Positions 35,681 through 44,473 of a stretch of 64,000 bases of DNA are shown here, in pieces. Origin of the DNA: Nocardiopsis endophytica (lineage in GTDB: Bacteria > Actinomycetota > Actinomycetes > Streptosporangiales > Streptosporangiaceae); NCBI RefSeq assembly GCF_027706725.1, contig NZ_JAQFWQ010000024.1, positions 1 through 64,000 on the forward strand, read 5' to 3'. The translations under genes were made by a program, and so were the position numbers. The notes under the pieces are model-generated. The model did not search any database, had not been told where the DNA came from, and saw only the letters and a program-made list of their open reading frames with translations. Numbering within the stretch: position 1 is the first letter of the stretch; the number at the start of each line of letters is the position of its first letter.

Positions 35681-36682
35681 TCACGCGGCGTCCCATGCCC
35701 CGTTCTCTGCGGTCATGACCGCCAGAGGCGGGTCGGCCACCTCGGCGACGCCGATGCCGGCATAGCCCGTCTCGGCGAGGAGGCGCCGGTAGGCGCCGCT
35801 CGGGTGCGCGTCCCCTTCGGTGGTGGCGACGAGCATCTGGATCCCGAATGCGGCTCCGACCGGGCCCAGGTCGCGCATCCAGGTGGCGATCGCGATCCTG
35901 CCGCCCGGCACGAGGATCCCGGTCACCCGGGCGAGCAGGTCGCGTACCCGGTCGAGGCCGAACATGTTGGTGAAGATGCCGCAGAGCACGAGATCGTAGG
36001 GGCCCGGAGCCAGGTCGGTGAAGGCGTCTCCGCCGTGGAGTTCGACTCCGGCCGCGGCGGTGCGCCCATCGGCGGCGAGGATGTCGATGACCGCCGGGAG
36101 GTCCTGCAGCGTGGTGGCGCAGCCGCGGCGGGCGAACTCGCGGGCGTAGGCGCCATGCCCGCCGCCGAGATCGAGCACCCGCAGCGGACGCCCCGGCTCG
36201 GCCGGCACGCGGTCGAGGCAGGCCTCCACGACCCGGGCGACGTAGGGGCGGGTGGCCGATTCCAGCAGTGCCAGGCCGGTGGCGGGGTCGGGCCCACCCG
36301 GTGCGCCGGCCCCATCGGCCGTGGCGGTGCGGTCATGGATCCGTGCGGGAAGGGTCGTCGCCCATCGTCGGATCCAGGTGCCGTGCCCGGCCAGAGCCAG
36401 GCGCTCGGGCCCACTCGGCCAGGCCCCGCCGGGCGTGAACGTTCCGGTCCCGTCGATGCTCAGGTGGTCCCACGCGGCGAGGACGTGGAGCACGTCGGTC
36501 ACGGCCTGCTCGTCGAGGCCCGTCGCCTCCGCGACACGGGCCGGGGCTCCCGGGAGCGCGTCGAGGATCCCGGTGGTGTGCGCGGTCTCGTAGCACAGGG
36601 CCAGACGCCAGTCGATGAGGGCGTCCGGCGCGGCGAGCGCGGTCAGGTGCTGAGTGGAGGCCTCGGAGCGCTCATCGGCCAT
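35681..36682 (-). CDS. SAM-dependent methyltransferase with winged-helix dimerisation domain
   Basis: A 333-residue enzyme resembling O-methyltransferases of natural-product pathways. An N-terminal helical/winged domain (ETAHTTGILDALPGAPARVA) is followed by the Rossmann domain with motif I VLDLGGGHGAYAREFA. The usual later motifs are present (YDLVLCGIFTNMFG, VPGGRIAIATWMRD). The ATG at 36682 is chosen because GGAGG lies 9 bases upstream. It overlaps the upstream methyltransferase by 11 bases and ends the presumed transport operon. The substrate is unknown; a metallophore or a cell component could be methylated. Confidence 0.82.
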   Translation of the reverse strand: MADERSEASTQHLTALAAPDALIDWRLALCYETAHTTGILDALPGAPARVAEATGLDEQAVTDVLHVLAAWDHLSIDGTGTFTPGGAWPSGPERLALAGHGTWIRRWATTLPARIHDRTATADGAGAPGGPDPATGLALLESATRPYVARVVEACLDRVPAEPGRPLRVLDLGGGHGAYAREFARRGCATTLQDLPAVIDILAADGRTAAAGVELHGGDAFTDLAPGPYDLVLCGIFTNMFGLDRVRDLLARVTGILVPGGRIAIATWMRDLGPVGAAFGIQMLVATTEGDAHPSGAYRRLLAETGYAGIGVAEVADPPLAVMTAENGAWDAA

Positions 36683-37592
36683 GTGGAACGCCTCCCGCGC
36701 GGGCACCGGTCCAGAGCAGGGCCGGTTGGACGACGTATCCGTCCGGGTCGCGGCCGACCCAGTGCGGGCCCTCCGGGTCGAGCAGCTCGCCGACGCGGGC
36801 GATGTCCTGCTCGGTCATGCCGGCCGCGCGGCCGTTCACGGCGACGGCGTGCCGCATCTCCGGCCACACGATCCGCTCCAGGTACGCACGCGCCGCGGGC
36901 TGCACCGTGGCCGCCGACAGGGGGACCACCCGCAGGGTCACGTCCTGCAGACCCGCCTGCCGCATCCAGGCGCCGAGCCGTTCGTAGTGGGTCGGGCCGT
37001 CGTCCGGTAGGCCCCAGGTGAGTTCGGACGCCGTGCGGATGAGCCGCTCCAGGCGGGAGTGACCGGGCAGGTACATCGACTGGTAGTAGTTGGTCGTGAA
37101 GAGCGCGAGCACCCCGCCGGGGGCGAGCGCTCCGGCCAGTTCGGCCACGATCGCGGCGGGGTCGTCGAAGGTGACGGGCCAGATCACGTCGGAGGACCAG
37201 ATCAGGTCGAAGGGTCCGCCGTGCCCGGCCGCGTCGGCGGCGACGTCGCGCAGGTCGGCGACGCGAATCTGCGCGCGCGGGTCGGAGACGCGGCCCGAAG
37301 CGGCGGCGACGGCACGGGCGTCGGCGTCGATGGCCAGGACGCTTCCGGAACCGGGGCCCAGTAGCCGGAGCAGTCCGGGCACCGCTCCTCCCCCGCCGGT
37401 GCCGGCGTCGAGGATCCGCAGCGGCCGATCCCGTTCGGGGACCGCGAGCGCGGTGATCGCCGCTGCGACGGCGGGCGCGGTGAAGTCGCGGTTGGTGACC
37501 AGGTAGTCGACGTACCCGCTGACATCCGGCCCGGTGCCGACGGCGCCGGGCGCGCCGGTCGTGCCGGGCGCGTCGGAGTCGACTCTGTCCAT
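36672..37592 (-). CDS. Class I SAM-dependent methyltransferase
   Basis: A 306-residue methyltransferase. Motif I is RILDAGTGGGGAVPGLLRLL, followed by VLAIDADARAV, QIRVADLRDVAAD and FDLIWSSDVIWPVTFDD. The later part (HSRLERLIRTASELTWGLPD) is not diagnostic. AAGGGG lies 5 bases before the ATG at 37592. It begins right after the truncated MFS gene; the sequence just upstream of its start still encodes the MFS motif. It overlaps the next methyltransferase by 11 bases. The target is unknown. Confidence 0.8.
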   Translation of the reverse strand: MDRVDSDAPGTTGAPGAVGTGPDVSGYVDYLVTNRDFTAPAVAAAITALAVPERDRPLRILDAGTGGGGAVPGLLRLLGPGSGSVLAIDADARAVAAASGRVSDPRAQIRVADLRDVAADAAGHGGPFDLIWSSDVIWPVTFDDPAAIVAELAGALAPGGVLALFTTNYYQSMYLPGHSRLERLIRTASELTWGLPDDGPTHYERLGAWMRQAGLQDVTLRVVPLSAATVQPAARAYLERIVWPEMRHAVAVNGRAAGMTEQDIARVGELLDPEGPHWVGRDPDGYVVQPALLWTGARAGGVPHGR

Positions 37593-37603
37593 GAATACCC
37601 CTT

Positions 37604-37855
37604 TCGGTGGCGGTTTCGGCCCCAGGACTGGGAGCGGCGGCCCCACGCTCGGCCGGTGGTCGCCGGCATCAGCGCCGCGGCGCTGATCGTGACGCCGACC
37701 TGCCATCCGGCCAGTCCGACCTCGCGGGAGAGCGGCGCGATGACCGGGTTCAGCGCCATCTGTGCCGGGTGGACGAGGAACACCGCCGACAGCACCGGCC
37801 TGATCCGCGGGGCCGGGCCGGGCGGTTCCGGCGGCGGGGCGGACTCGGGGGTCAT
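37604..37855 (-). pseudogene. Truncated MFS transporter (N-terminal fragment)
   Basis: Translation from the ATG at 37855 gives a transporter-like start: SAVFLVHPAQMALNPVIAPL, then the loop motif GRRSQSWGRNRHRK typical after helix 2 of the major facilitator family. About 84 residues are recognisable, against roughly 400 expected. After that the frame runs on through the methyltransferase without transporter similarity. The ATG overlaps the stop of the upstream ABC gene (ATGA), so it was once a coupled operon member, perhaps a metallophore exporter. An internal deletion probably removed the remainder. Confidence 0.65.
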
Positions 37856-39348
37856 CGGGGGACCTCGTCTCCTGCGTGGCCGCCGCCGGGCCGTCGTGCC
37901 GTGGCACCGGGCGGGGTGAGGGTGAGCCCCTGGTCGGCGGTGAGGGCGAGCAGGTCCTCGTCGTGGCTGATGAGCAGGACGACCGCGCCGCCGGCGGCGA
38001 CACGGCGGATCTGATCGGAGACCGACCGCAGGTGGCGGCGGTCGACGCCGGAGCTCGGCTCGTCGAAGACCACCACCCTCCGCCCGGCGGCACGGACGGC
38101 CGCGACGACGAGCCGTTGCTGCTGCCCGCCGGAGAGCGACAGCGGATGCCGCTCGGCCAGATGGCCCAGGTCGAGGGCTTCGAGGACCGCTCGTGTGTCC
38201 GCCGGGCCGGTCGTGCCGGTCGTGCCGGGGGCGTCGGTGCCGGCGAGGCCGATCTCGGCGGCGACGGTGTCGGTGAACAGCTGGCGCTGCACGTCCTGCA
38301 TGACGATCGCGCTCGCCCGCTGCCGGGCCCTCCGGCTCAGCGGCCTCCCGTCCAGCCGCACGGTGCCGGCGCTGCGCTGCAGACCGGTCACGATCCTCGC
38401 GAGCGTGGACTTCCCGGCACCGTTCGCGCCGCGGATCGCGGTCACGCCGCCGGCGGGGAAGACGACGCGGTCGAGGTCGATCACCGTGCGCCCGCCGAGG
38501 CGGCACCGGATGCCCTCCAGCTCGAGCGCTCCGGCCGGGAGCCGATCCGGCGGAGAGGGGGCGGCCACGCTCGCGCCGGTTGCGGGCAGCGGAGAAAGCG
38601 CTGCGGTGCTGACGTGCCCGCGAAGCCCTTCGCGCGCCAGATCGGTGTCGGTGACGGCGCGGAAGGCCTCGGCGCTCCACTCGGTGTCGACGGTGCCGTC
38701 GCGCATCACGATGATCCGGTCGGCGAGGTCTTCGAGGTAGCGCAGCCGGTGCTCGGCGACGACCACCGTGACCCCGTCGCGCTTGAGCCGGGCCAGGGTC
38801 GCCGCGAGGCGGTCCACCGCATCGGCCGACAGGTTGGCGCTGGGCTCGTCCAGCAGCACGATGCCCGGCCGGTGGGCGGTCGCGGCGGCGATCGCGACCT
38901 GTTGCTGCTGACCGCCCGAGAGCCGTTGCAGGGACTGCGCGATCGGCACGGCGCCGGCGAGATCGGCGAGTGTGTCGGCCACGCGGGCTCTGATCCCGTC
39001 GGGAGGCAGGCCGAGGTTCTCCATCGCGAACGCGATCTCCTCGGGCGCGGTGTCGGCGAAGAACTGGCGGCGGGGGTGCTGCATCACCGTGCCGGTGCAC
39101 GCGCCGAGCTCGTCGAGCCGCGCCGTGCGGGTGTCGGCACCGTCGACGGTGACGGTGCCGGTGAGCGTCCCTTCCTCGTGGAAGTGCGGGACCAGTCCGT
39201 TCATCAGCCGCAGCGCGGTCGACTTGCCTGAACCGCTCGCCCCGCACAGCACGACGAACTCCCCCGGCCGGACCTGCAGGTCGAGGCCGTGCAGGCTCGG
39301 AGCGCCGGCGTGCGGGTAGGTCCAGCCCACGTCGTCGAGGCGGATCAT
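37852..39348 (-). CDS. ECF transporter ATPase, fused A1-A2
   Basis: A 498-residue protein with two ABC nucleotide-binding domains in one chain. The first has CGASGSGKST, LSGGQQQQVAIAA and VLLDEPSANLSAD. The second (from about 275) has RGANGAGKST, LSGGQQQRLVVAA and VVFDEPSSGVDRR. The layout is that of energy-coupling-factor transporters. It would hydrolyse ATP for uptake by the adjacent T and S components. Start and stop overlap the neighbouring genes by 4 bases each, so translation is coupled. Confidence 0.9.
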   Translation of the reverse strand: MIRLDDVGWTYPHAGAPSLHGLDLQVRPGEFVVLCGASGSGKSTALRLMNGLVPHFHEEGTLTGTVTVDGADTRTARLDELGACTGTVMQHPRRQFFADTAPEEIAFAMENLGLPPDGIRARVADTLADLAGAVPIAQSLQRLSGGQQQQVAIAAATAHRPGIVLLDEPSANLSADAVDRLAATLARLKRDGVTVVVAEHRLRYLEDLADRIIVMRDGTVDTEWSAEAFRAVTDTDLAREGLRGHVSTAALSPLPATGASVAAPSPPDRLPAGALELEGIRCRLGGRTVIDLDRVVFPAGGVTAIRGANGAGKSTLARIVTGLQRSAGTVRLDGRPLSRRARQRASAIVMQDVQRQLFTDTVAAEIGLAGTDAPGTTGTTGPADTRAVLEALDLGHLAERHPLSLSGGQQQRLVVAAVRAAGRRVVVFDEPSSGVDRRHLRSVSDQIRRVAAGGAVVLLISHDEDLLALTADQGLTLTPPGATARRPGGGHAGDEVPR

Positions 39349-40145
39349 GCCAGCGGCCCCGGAAGCCAGAGCGCGCCGGCCGCGAGGACGGCCACGGCAG
39401 CGGCGAGGACGAGGTCGGGCGGTCCGAACCGGGGTGGATCCATCGCCGTCGGTGTGCGGGGCGAGCCCAGACCGCGCAGGATCGCCGAGGCGGAGAGGTC
39501 CTCGGTGGCGCGCAGGCTGGCGGCGATCATCGGGACGGTGAACCGCTCGACGCTCCGCACCGGATGGCGGATCAGAGCGCGGGCGCCGACGAGTCCCCGC
39601 AGCCGCATCGCGTCCAGCACCGAGGCCGACTCCGCGGCCACGACCGGGAAGAAGCGCAGCATGACCGCGAGGGTCACCGAGACCGGGCGCGGCACGCGCC
39701 ACGCGCGCAGCCCTGCCGCGAGCCGGGTCGGCGATGTGGTGGCGACCAGGTGCATCCCCACGCCGATCGCGGCGGCGAACCGGATCAGATACGCACAGGC
39801 GATCGCCATGGCCGCCGTCACCGGGTGCGGCCACCACGACGGCACGACCCACCCGAGGAGCCACATCGCGGCCGCGGCGAGGGGCAGTCCGGCCGCCCGG
39901 CCCCAGGACCGCTCCCACACCGCCAGAGCGGTTCCGAGGACGAGGACGGCAGGGACGAACCGCAGTCCGCCGGAGCCCATCACCGCCGCGCTGCACACGA
40001 CCACCAGGACGATCTTCGTCCGCGGGTCCAGGCCCGGCGGCCCCGCGCCTGGGGCTCGGGGGACGGTGCGCACCGCCGTCGCCGCGCCGTGGTGTCCGGC
40101 GGCGGCTCCTCCGGTCGGTCCCGTTCCGGCGCGGCCGGGCCTCAT
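39345..40145 (-). CDS. ECF transporter T component (CbiQ-like)
   Basis: A 266-residue membrane protein with about five to six helices (MWLLGWVVPSWWPHPVTAAM and AAAVAVLAAGALWLPG among them). The cytoplasmic coupling helices carry the Arg-Gly motifs DAMRLRGLVGA and ASAILRGLG that contact the ATPases. A Gly/Pro-rich N-terminal tail of about 35 residues precedes the first helix. It overlaps both neighbours by 4 bases. It links the ATPase to the substrate-binding S component. Confidence 0.88.
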   Translation of the reverse strand: MRPGRAGTGPTGGAAAGHHGAATAVRTVPRAPGAGPPGLDPRTKIVLVVVCSAAVMGSGGLRFVPAVLVLGTALAVWERSWGRAAGLPLAAAAMWLLGWVVPSWWPHPVTAAMAIACAYLIRFAAAIGVGMHLVATTSPTRLAAGLRAWRVPRPVSVTLAVMLRFFPVVAAESASVLDAMRLRGLVGARALIRHPVRSVERFTVPMIAASLRATEDLSASAILRGLGSPRTPTAMDPPRFGPPDLVLAAAVAVLAAGALWLPGPLA

Positions 40146-40783
40146 GCCAGGCCGGCCTTGCGGAAGTGTCTGCGCAGCAGCCGGGTCCCCAGCAGGGCGC
40201 CGAGGAAGCCGCACACGAGGGCGACGGCGATCATCGCGAGCACCGCCGGGCCGGTGACGACCTGTTCGAAGGCCCGGGTGTAGCCCTCGCCCATCCCCTC
40301 CATCGCCGGGGAGCGGAGGTACTCGTCGCGATTGGTGAAGAACGGGACCCACGGGCCGATGAACCAGCCGGAGAAGACCGTGCACGCCCAGATCGCGGCC
40401 CGGCCGGAGCGGTACCTGCCGGCCCCGAGGACCAGCTCCCCGGCCAGGGACACGGCGACCATGACGAGCGCGGCCTGCCAGGGGTGGCCGACCATCATGT
40501 TGAGCAGGCCGAGGACGACCCCGAACAGCGTCGTCATCCCGGCGTGGCGGACCCGGGTCAGGAAGAGCATGTAGGGGATGCCGCCCGCAAGGACGCTCAG
40601 CGGCAGGGTCAGCAGCATCACGAGCGGGCTGACGACCCCCAGCATCGCGATCGCGAAGACGACGACGAAGTAGATCACCGCGAAGATCGCCACGCTGACC
40701 AGGTCTCGGGCGGAGAAGTGCACCCTGAACGGCGTCCGCGCCTGTGGGCCGGCAGGTGTCATGGGAGGGGTCGTCTCGGGCAC
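40142..40783 (-). CDS. ECF transporter S component (MptD/Trep_Strep-like)
   Basis: A 213-residue integral membrane protein with about six helices (SVAIFAVIYFVVVFAIAMLG, PLVMLLTLPLSVLAGGIPYM). It resembles the MptD-type S components found next to siderophore-like ABC systems in Gram-positives. It should bind the imported ligand; its identity is not shown by sequence. The GTG at 40783 has GAGGA 7 bases upstream and an ATG lies 7 codons later. It lies 34 bases after the second ABC half-transporter and overlaps the T component. Confidence 0.8.
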   Translation of the reverse strand: MPETTPPMTPAGPQARTPFRVHFSARDLVSVAIFAVIYFVVVFAIAMLGVVSPLVMLLTLPLSVLAGGIPYMLFLTRVRHAGMTTLFGVVLGLLNMMVGHPWQAALVMVAVSLAGELVLGAGRYRSGRAAIWACTVFSGWFIGPWVPFFTNRDEYLRSPAMEGMGEGYTRAFEQVVTGPAVLAMIAVALVCGFLGALLGTRLLRRHFRKAGLA

Positions 40784-40817
40784 GGTGGGGTTCCTCGTTC
40801 CTGACAGGTGCGGGCGT

Positions 40818-42551
40818 TCAGTCCTGGGAGGCGAGCCGCCAGCCGGCGGCGTCCACGCGCTCGGCCCAGTAGCGGGCGTAGGCGCCGTCGGCGGCCAGCA
40901 GCTCGGCATGGGTGCCGGCCTCGTGGATGCCGCCTTCGCCGTCGAGCATGATGATCCGGTCGGCGGTCATGATGGTCTGCAGCCGGTGGGCGACGACGAT
41001 CAGCGTCCGATCGGCCCGGAGCCGCTCGATCGTGTCGGTGATCGCGATCTCGTTGCCGATGTCCAGCGCGGAGGTCGCCTCGTCCAGCAGCACGATCGGG
41101 GCGTCCTTGAGGAGCGCCCTGGCGATGGAGACGCGCTGCCGCTCTCCCCCCGACAGGTTCGAGCCGCCCTCGCCGACCCGGGCGTCCCAGCCGCCCGGCA
41201 GGCGCGCCGCGATCTCGTCGACGCGGGCGCGTTCGGCCGCGGCGATCACCTCGTCGCGGTCCAGGTCGGGGGCGCCGATCCGCACGTTCTCCAGGATCGT
41301 GTCGTCGAAGAGGTACACGTCCTGGAACACCGGGGCGACGGCACCGTCCACCGCGGCCGTGCCGAGCTCGGGCAATGGCACTCCGCCGATCGACACGGTG
41401 CCCGCCTCGGGATCGTAGTAGCGGGCGACGAGCCTGGTGATCGTGGTCTTCCCCGATCCCGACGGGCCCACGATCGCCGTCATCTTCCCTGCGGGAGCGG
41501 TGAACGAGAGGTCGCGCAGCACCGGCTCCGCCCCGTATCCGAAGGTGACGCCGTCGAAACGGACGCTCCAGTCCTCGGGTGCGCCGGGCGTCGACGGCTC
41601 GGGCAGGTCCTCGACGGCGGCGAGACGGTCGAACTGGTCGAGGGTGGTCCGGGCGACGGCGATGGCGCCGCCGAGGTCGCCGGCGCTGACGATCGGCTCG
41701 TTGAAGCGCACCCCGAGGACGAGCAGCCCGATCAGGGTGGCCGGGTCGACGCTCCCGCCGATCGCGAGGTACGCGCCGAGCACCAGGACCACGGTGAGGG
41801 AGGCCTGGACGATGGCGCTGAAGGCCGCGATGCCGGCTCCGCCGGAGAGGAGCATGGCGCGGTTGCGCCGGTGCTGGTTCTGCAGCGCGTCCTCCACGAG
41901 CCGGTCCGCGACCGACCCGTCCCCGGCGGTGCGGAGCGCGGGCTGGACCCGGGCGAACTCGATCACCCGGTTCGACGCCGCCGCCACGGCCTCCGCATGG
42001 GCGGCGTCGCCGCGGGCGATGCGCTTCTGCAGCGCCCGGTAGCCCAGCGCCATCACCGGGACCATGGCCGTCATGGCCACGGCGAGCCGCCAGTCGTAGA
42101 AGTACATCCCGACCAGCACCGTCGCGGGGGTGAGGAAGCCGGCGAGGATCTGCCGGAGGTACGAGTACGGCGTGGTGGACACGAACATCGCGCCCTGGGT
42201 GGCGATCCCGGCCATCTGCCCCGACCGGTCCTCGCCGAACCACGCCACCGGCAGCGCGGCAAGCCGGTCGCCGAGACGGGCCAGCAGCGACTCCAGTACC
42301 GCGGTGCTCGCCCGGATCCCCAGCCGGCTCACCGCCCAGTACACCGCGGCGTAGACCACGCCGATGGCGCCCAGGATGATGAGTGGGCCTCCGGCGCCGG
42401 CCGTCCCGCCCCCGAACAGGGCCCGCAGCACCGGGACGACCATCAGGAAGGCGGCCCCCTGGAGGACGGCGATGACGACCGAGCCGGCGAGCACCGCGAT
42501 GAGCAGGCGGCGGGCGGCGGGGGACGAATAGTGCAGGATGCGGCGGATCAC
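40818..42551 (-). CDS. ABC half-transporter, IrtB/YbtQ-like
   Basis: A 577-residue exporter-fold protein: six transmembrane helices (about 15-310) and a nucleotide-binding domain. Walker A is GPSGSGKTT, the signature LSGGERQRVSIARALL and Walker B IVLLDEATSALD. In mycobacteria and Yersinia such pairs import iron-siderophore complexes despite their exporter fold. The GTG start overlaps the stop of the upstream partner (GTGA), so the two halves are made together as a heterodimer. There is no siderophore-interacting domain fused to it. Confidence 0.85.
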   Translation of the reverse strand: MIRRILHYSSPAARRLLIAVLAGSVVIAVLQGAAFLMVVPVLRALFGGGTAGAGGPLIILGAIGVVYAAVYWAVSRLGIRASTAVLESLLARLGDRLAALPVAWFGEDRSGQMAGIATQGAMFVSTTPYSYLRQILAGFLTPATVLVGMYFYDWRLAVAMTAMVPVMALGYRALQKRIARGDAAHAEAVAAASNRVIEFARVQPALRTAGDGSVADRLVEDALQNQHRRNRAMLLSGGAGIAAFSAIVQASLTVVLVLGAYLAIGGSVDPATLIGLLVLGVRFNEPIVSAGDLGGAIAVARTTLDQFDRLAAVEDLPEPSTPGAPEDWSVRFDGVTFGYGAEPVLRDLSFTAPAGKMTAIVGPSGSGKTTITRLVARYYDPEAGTVSIGGVPLPELGTAAVDGAVAPVFQDVYLFDDTILENVRIGAPDLDRDEVIAAAERARVDEIAARLPGGWDARVGEGGSNLSGGERQRVSIARALLKDAPIVLLDEATSALDIGNEIAITDTIERLRADRTLIVVAHRLQTIMTADRIIMLDGEGGIHEAGTHAELLAADGAYARYWAERVDAAGWRLASQD

Positions 42552-44374
42552 GCGTCGACTCCTTCCGGCAGCGTGCGGGCGTGGTTGTCCTGGTAGTCGG
42601 CCCACATCCGGGCGTACCGCCCGCCCGCGGCGACGAGCTCCTCATGGGTCCCGTCCTCGGCCAGGCGCCCCTCGTCGAGGACGAGGATCCGGTCCGCACC
42701 GGTGACGGTGTGCAGCCGGTGCGCGATGACCAGCACCGTCCGGTCGGCCGCCAAGGTGCTCAGCGCCCGCTGGATGGCCGCCTCGGAATCCGGGTCGGCG
42801 AAGGCGGTCGCCTCGTCCAGGACGAGGACGGGGGCGTCCGCGAGCAGGGCGCGGGCGATCGTCACCCGCTGCGCCTCCCCGCCGGACAGGTTCGCGTCCT
42901 CGCCGACGACCGCGTCGTAACCGCGCTCGAAGCGCAGGATCCGGTCATGGATCTGCGCCGCCCGCGCCGCCTGTTCGACCTCGTCGTCGGCGGCGTCGGG
43001 GCGGACGAGGCGGATGTTGTCCCGCAGGCTCGCCCGCAGCAGGTGCACGTCCTGGAACACGAACCCGACCGTCCGGTACAGCTCGGCCTCGTCGACCCCG
43101 CGCACGTCGACGCCCCCGACCGAGACCGTTCCCTCGGTGGCGTCGTAGAAGCGGGGTACCAGCTTGGCCAGCGTGGACTTGCCCGATCCGGACGCTCCCA
43201 CCAGTGCCGTCACGGTGCCGGGGCGGCAGGCCGCGGCGATGTCGTGCAGCACCCGGTGCTCACCGTCGTAGGCGAACGACACCCCGGCGAAGTCCAGACG
43301 ATGGCCCTCCGGGCTCCTCGGCGACGCCGCCTGCGGAACCGGGGGCAGGGCCAGGAACCCGGCGAGGGACTCCTGCGCCTTCATCGCATTGCGCAGGAAC
43401 TGGCCCGACGCGCCGAGCTTCATCAGCGGCGCCGTCAGCCCGAGGCCCAGCAGCACGGCCGGCAGCACGTCGATCGGCGCGGCGGCACCGGCGCCGACCG
43501 CCCAGAAGCCGGCGGCGAGGAGCCAGACCAGGACCACGACCGGGGAGGTGACGATCTCGATGACCGTGAACAGCCACATGGCCTCCCGCGTCCACTGCTC
43601 GACGAACCCCACGTACCGCGCCGTCTCCTCCCGGTAGCGGCGATGACTGCGCCCGGCCTGCCCGAACCGCTTCACCACCGCGATGCCGTGCACGAACTCG
43701 ACCGTGGCCCCCGACAGCCGCGCGGTCGCCTCGTCGTAGTGCGCGTACTTCTCGGAGCCGCCGCGCATCATCGCCGCGTACAGCACCAGCGCGACCAGCA
43801 GCGGCACGAGCGCCGCCATCCCGAGCCGCCACTCCACCGTGAACAGGTAGGCCAGGCTGACCAGCGGCACCGCGACCACCGTGACCACGTCGTGGATCGC
43901 GTGCGCCACCAGCTGGTGCAGCGCGTTGACGTCGCCCTCGACCAGCTTGCGCACCGTGCCCGAGGACCGGGCGTCGAACCAGCCGAGCGGCAGCCGCTGC
44001 AGGTGCCGGATGATCCTCTGCCGCAACGACAGCTGCAGGTCCGCATCGGCGAGGTGGCTCAACATCCCCGACAGGAACGAAGCGCCGAAGCTCACGAACA
44101 GGGCGACGACCGCGACCACAACGATCAGCCGCACACGCCCCGCGTCCACCTCGCCGCCGGAGAGGGCGGGCAGCAGCGCGCGGGCCAGCTCCACGATCGC
44201 GATGAACGGGACCACGCTGCTCACGGCGCCGAGCATGCTCAGCGCGACGATCGACGCCAGCCTGCCGCGCACCGGGGCGAAGAACCCCTGCCCCGCCGAG
44301 GACTCCGCCGGTGTCGACGGCGCCGCCGACACCGCCGACGCCGTCGATTCGACGCTGTCGAGTCGCTGCGCCAC
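42548..44374 (-). CDS. ABC half-transporter, IrtA/YbtP-like
   Basis: A 608-residue partner of the next gene. About 30 hydrophilic residues lead into six membrane helices, then the ATPase domain with GASGSGKST, LSGGEAQRVTIARALL and LVLDEATAFADPDSEAA. The last form is characteristic of this subgroup. It lacks the N-terminal flavin domain of mycobacterial IrtA. The GTG at 44374 has GGGAGG 6 bases upstream; GTG at 44380 is too close. It is the first gene of an eight-cistron minus-strand operon controlled from the divergent region shared with TetR. Confidence 0.85.
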   Translation of the reverse strand: MAQRLDSVESTASAVSAAPSTPAESSAGQGFFAPVRGRLASIVALSMLGAVSSVVPFIAIVELARALLPALSGGEVDAGRVRLIVVVAVVALFVSFGASFLSGMLSHLADADLQLSLRQRIIRHLQRLPLGWFDARSSGTVRKLVEGDVNALHQLVAHAIHDVVTVVAVPLVSLAYLFTVEWRLGMAALVPLLVALVLYAAMMRGGSEKYAHYDEATARLSGATVEFVHGIAVVKRFGQAGRSHRRYREETARYVGFVEQWTREAMWLFTVIEIVTSPVVVLVWLLAAGFWAVGAGAAAPIDVLPAVLLGLGLTAPLMKLGASGQFLRNAMKAQESLAGFLALPPVPQAASPRSPEGHRLDFAGVSFAYDGEHRVLHDIAAACRPGTVTALVGASGSGKSTLAKLVPRFYDATEGTVSVGGVDVRGVDEAELYRTVGFVFQDVHLLRASLRDNIRLVRPDAADDEVEQAARAAQIHDRILRFERGYDAVVGEDANLSGGEAQRVTIARALLADAPVLVLDEATAFADPDSEAAIQRALSTLAADRTVLVIAHRLHTVTGADRILVLDEGRLAEDGTHEELVAAGGRYARMWADYQDNHARTLPEGVDA

Positions 44375-44395
44375 GACCACCCTCCCTACTGGTAA

Positions 44396-44410
44396 TGAAA
44401 ATCGTTTTCG
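44396..44410. promoter_or_regulatory. Fur/Zur-like or TetR operator
   Basis: TGAAAATCGTTTTCG contains GAAAA-TCG-TTTTC, a perfect palindrome between the divergent operon and the TetR gene. The context TAATGAAAATCGTTTTC closely resembles actinobacterial Zur boxes, but TetR binding is equally possible from position. Confidence 0.6.
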
Positions 44411-44473
44411 GATGCTAGCATGAACACTGTTCTAATGGGGCGGCGGCCCGAGCGTTCGCGGAGCGACAGGGGG

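Noticed and set aside
37202-37603. Continuation of the MFS frame through the methyltransferase
   Set aside because: After the loop motif the translation is Pro/Ser/Arg-rich with no membrane helices; it is a shadow of the methyltransferase.
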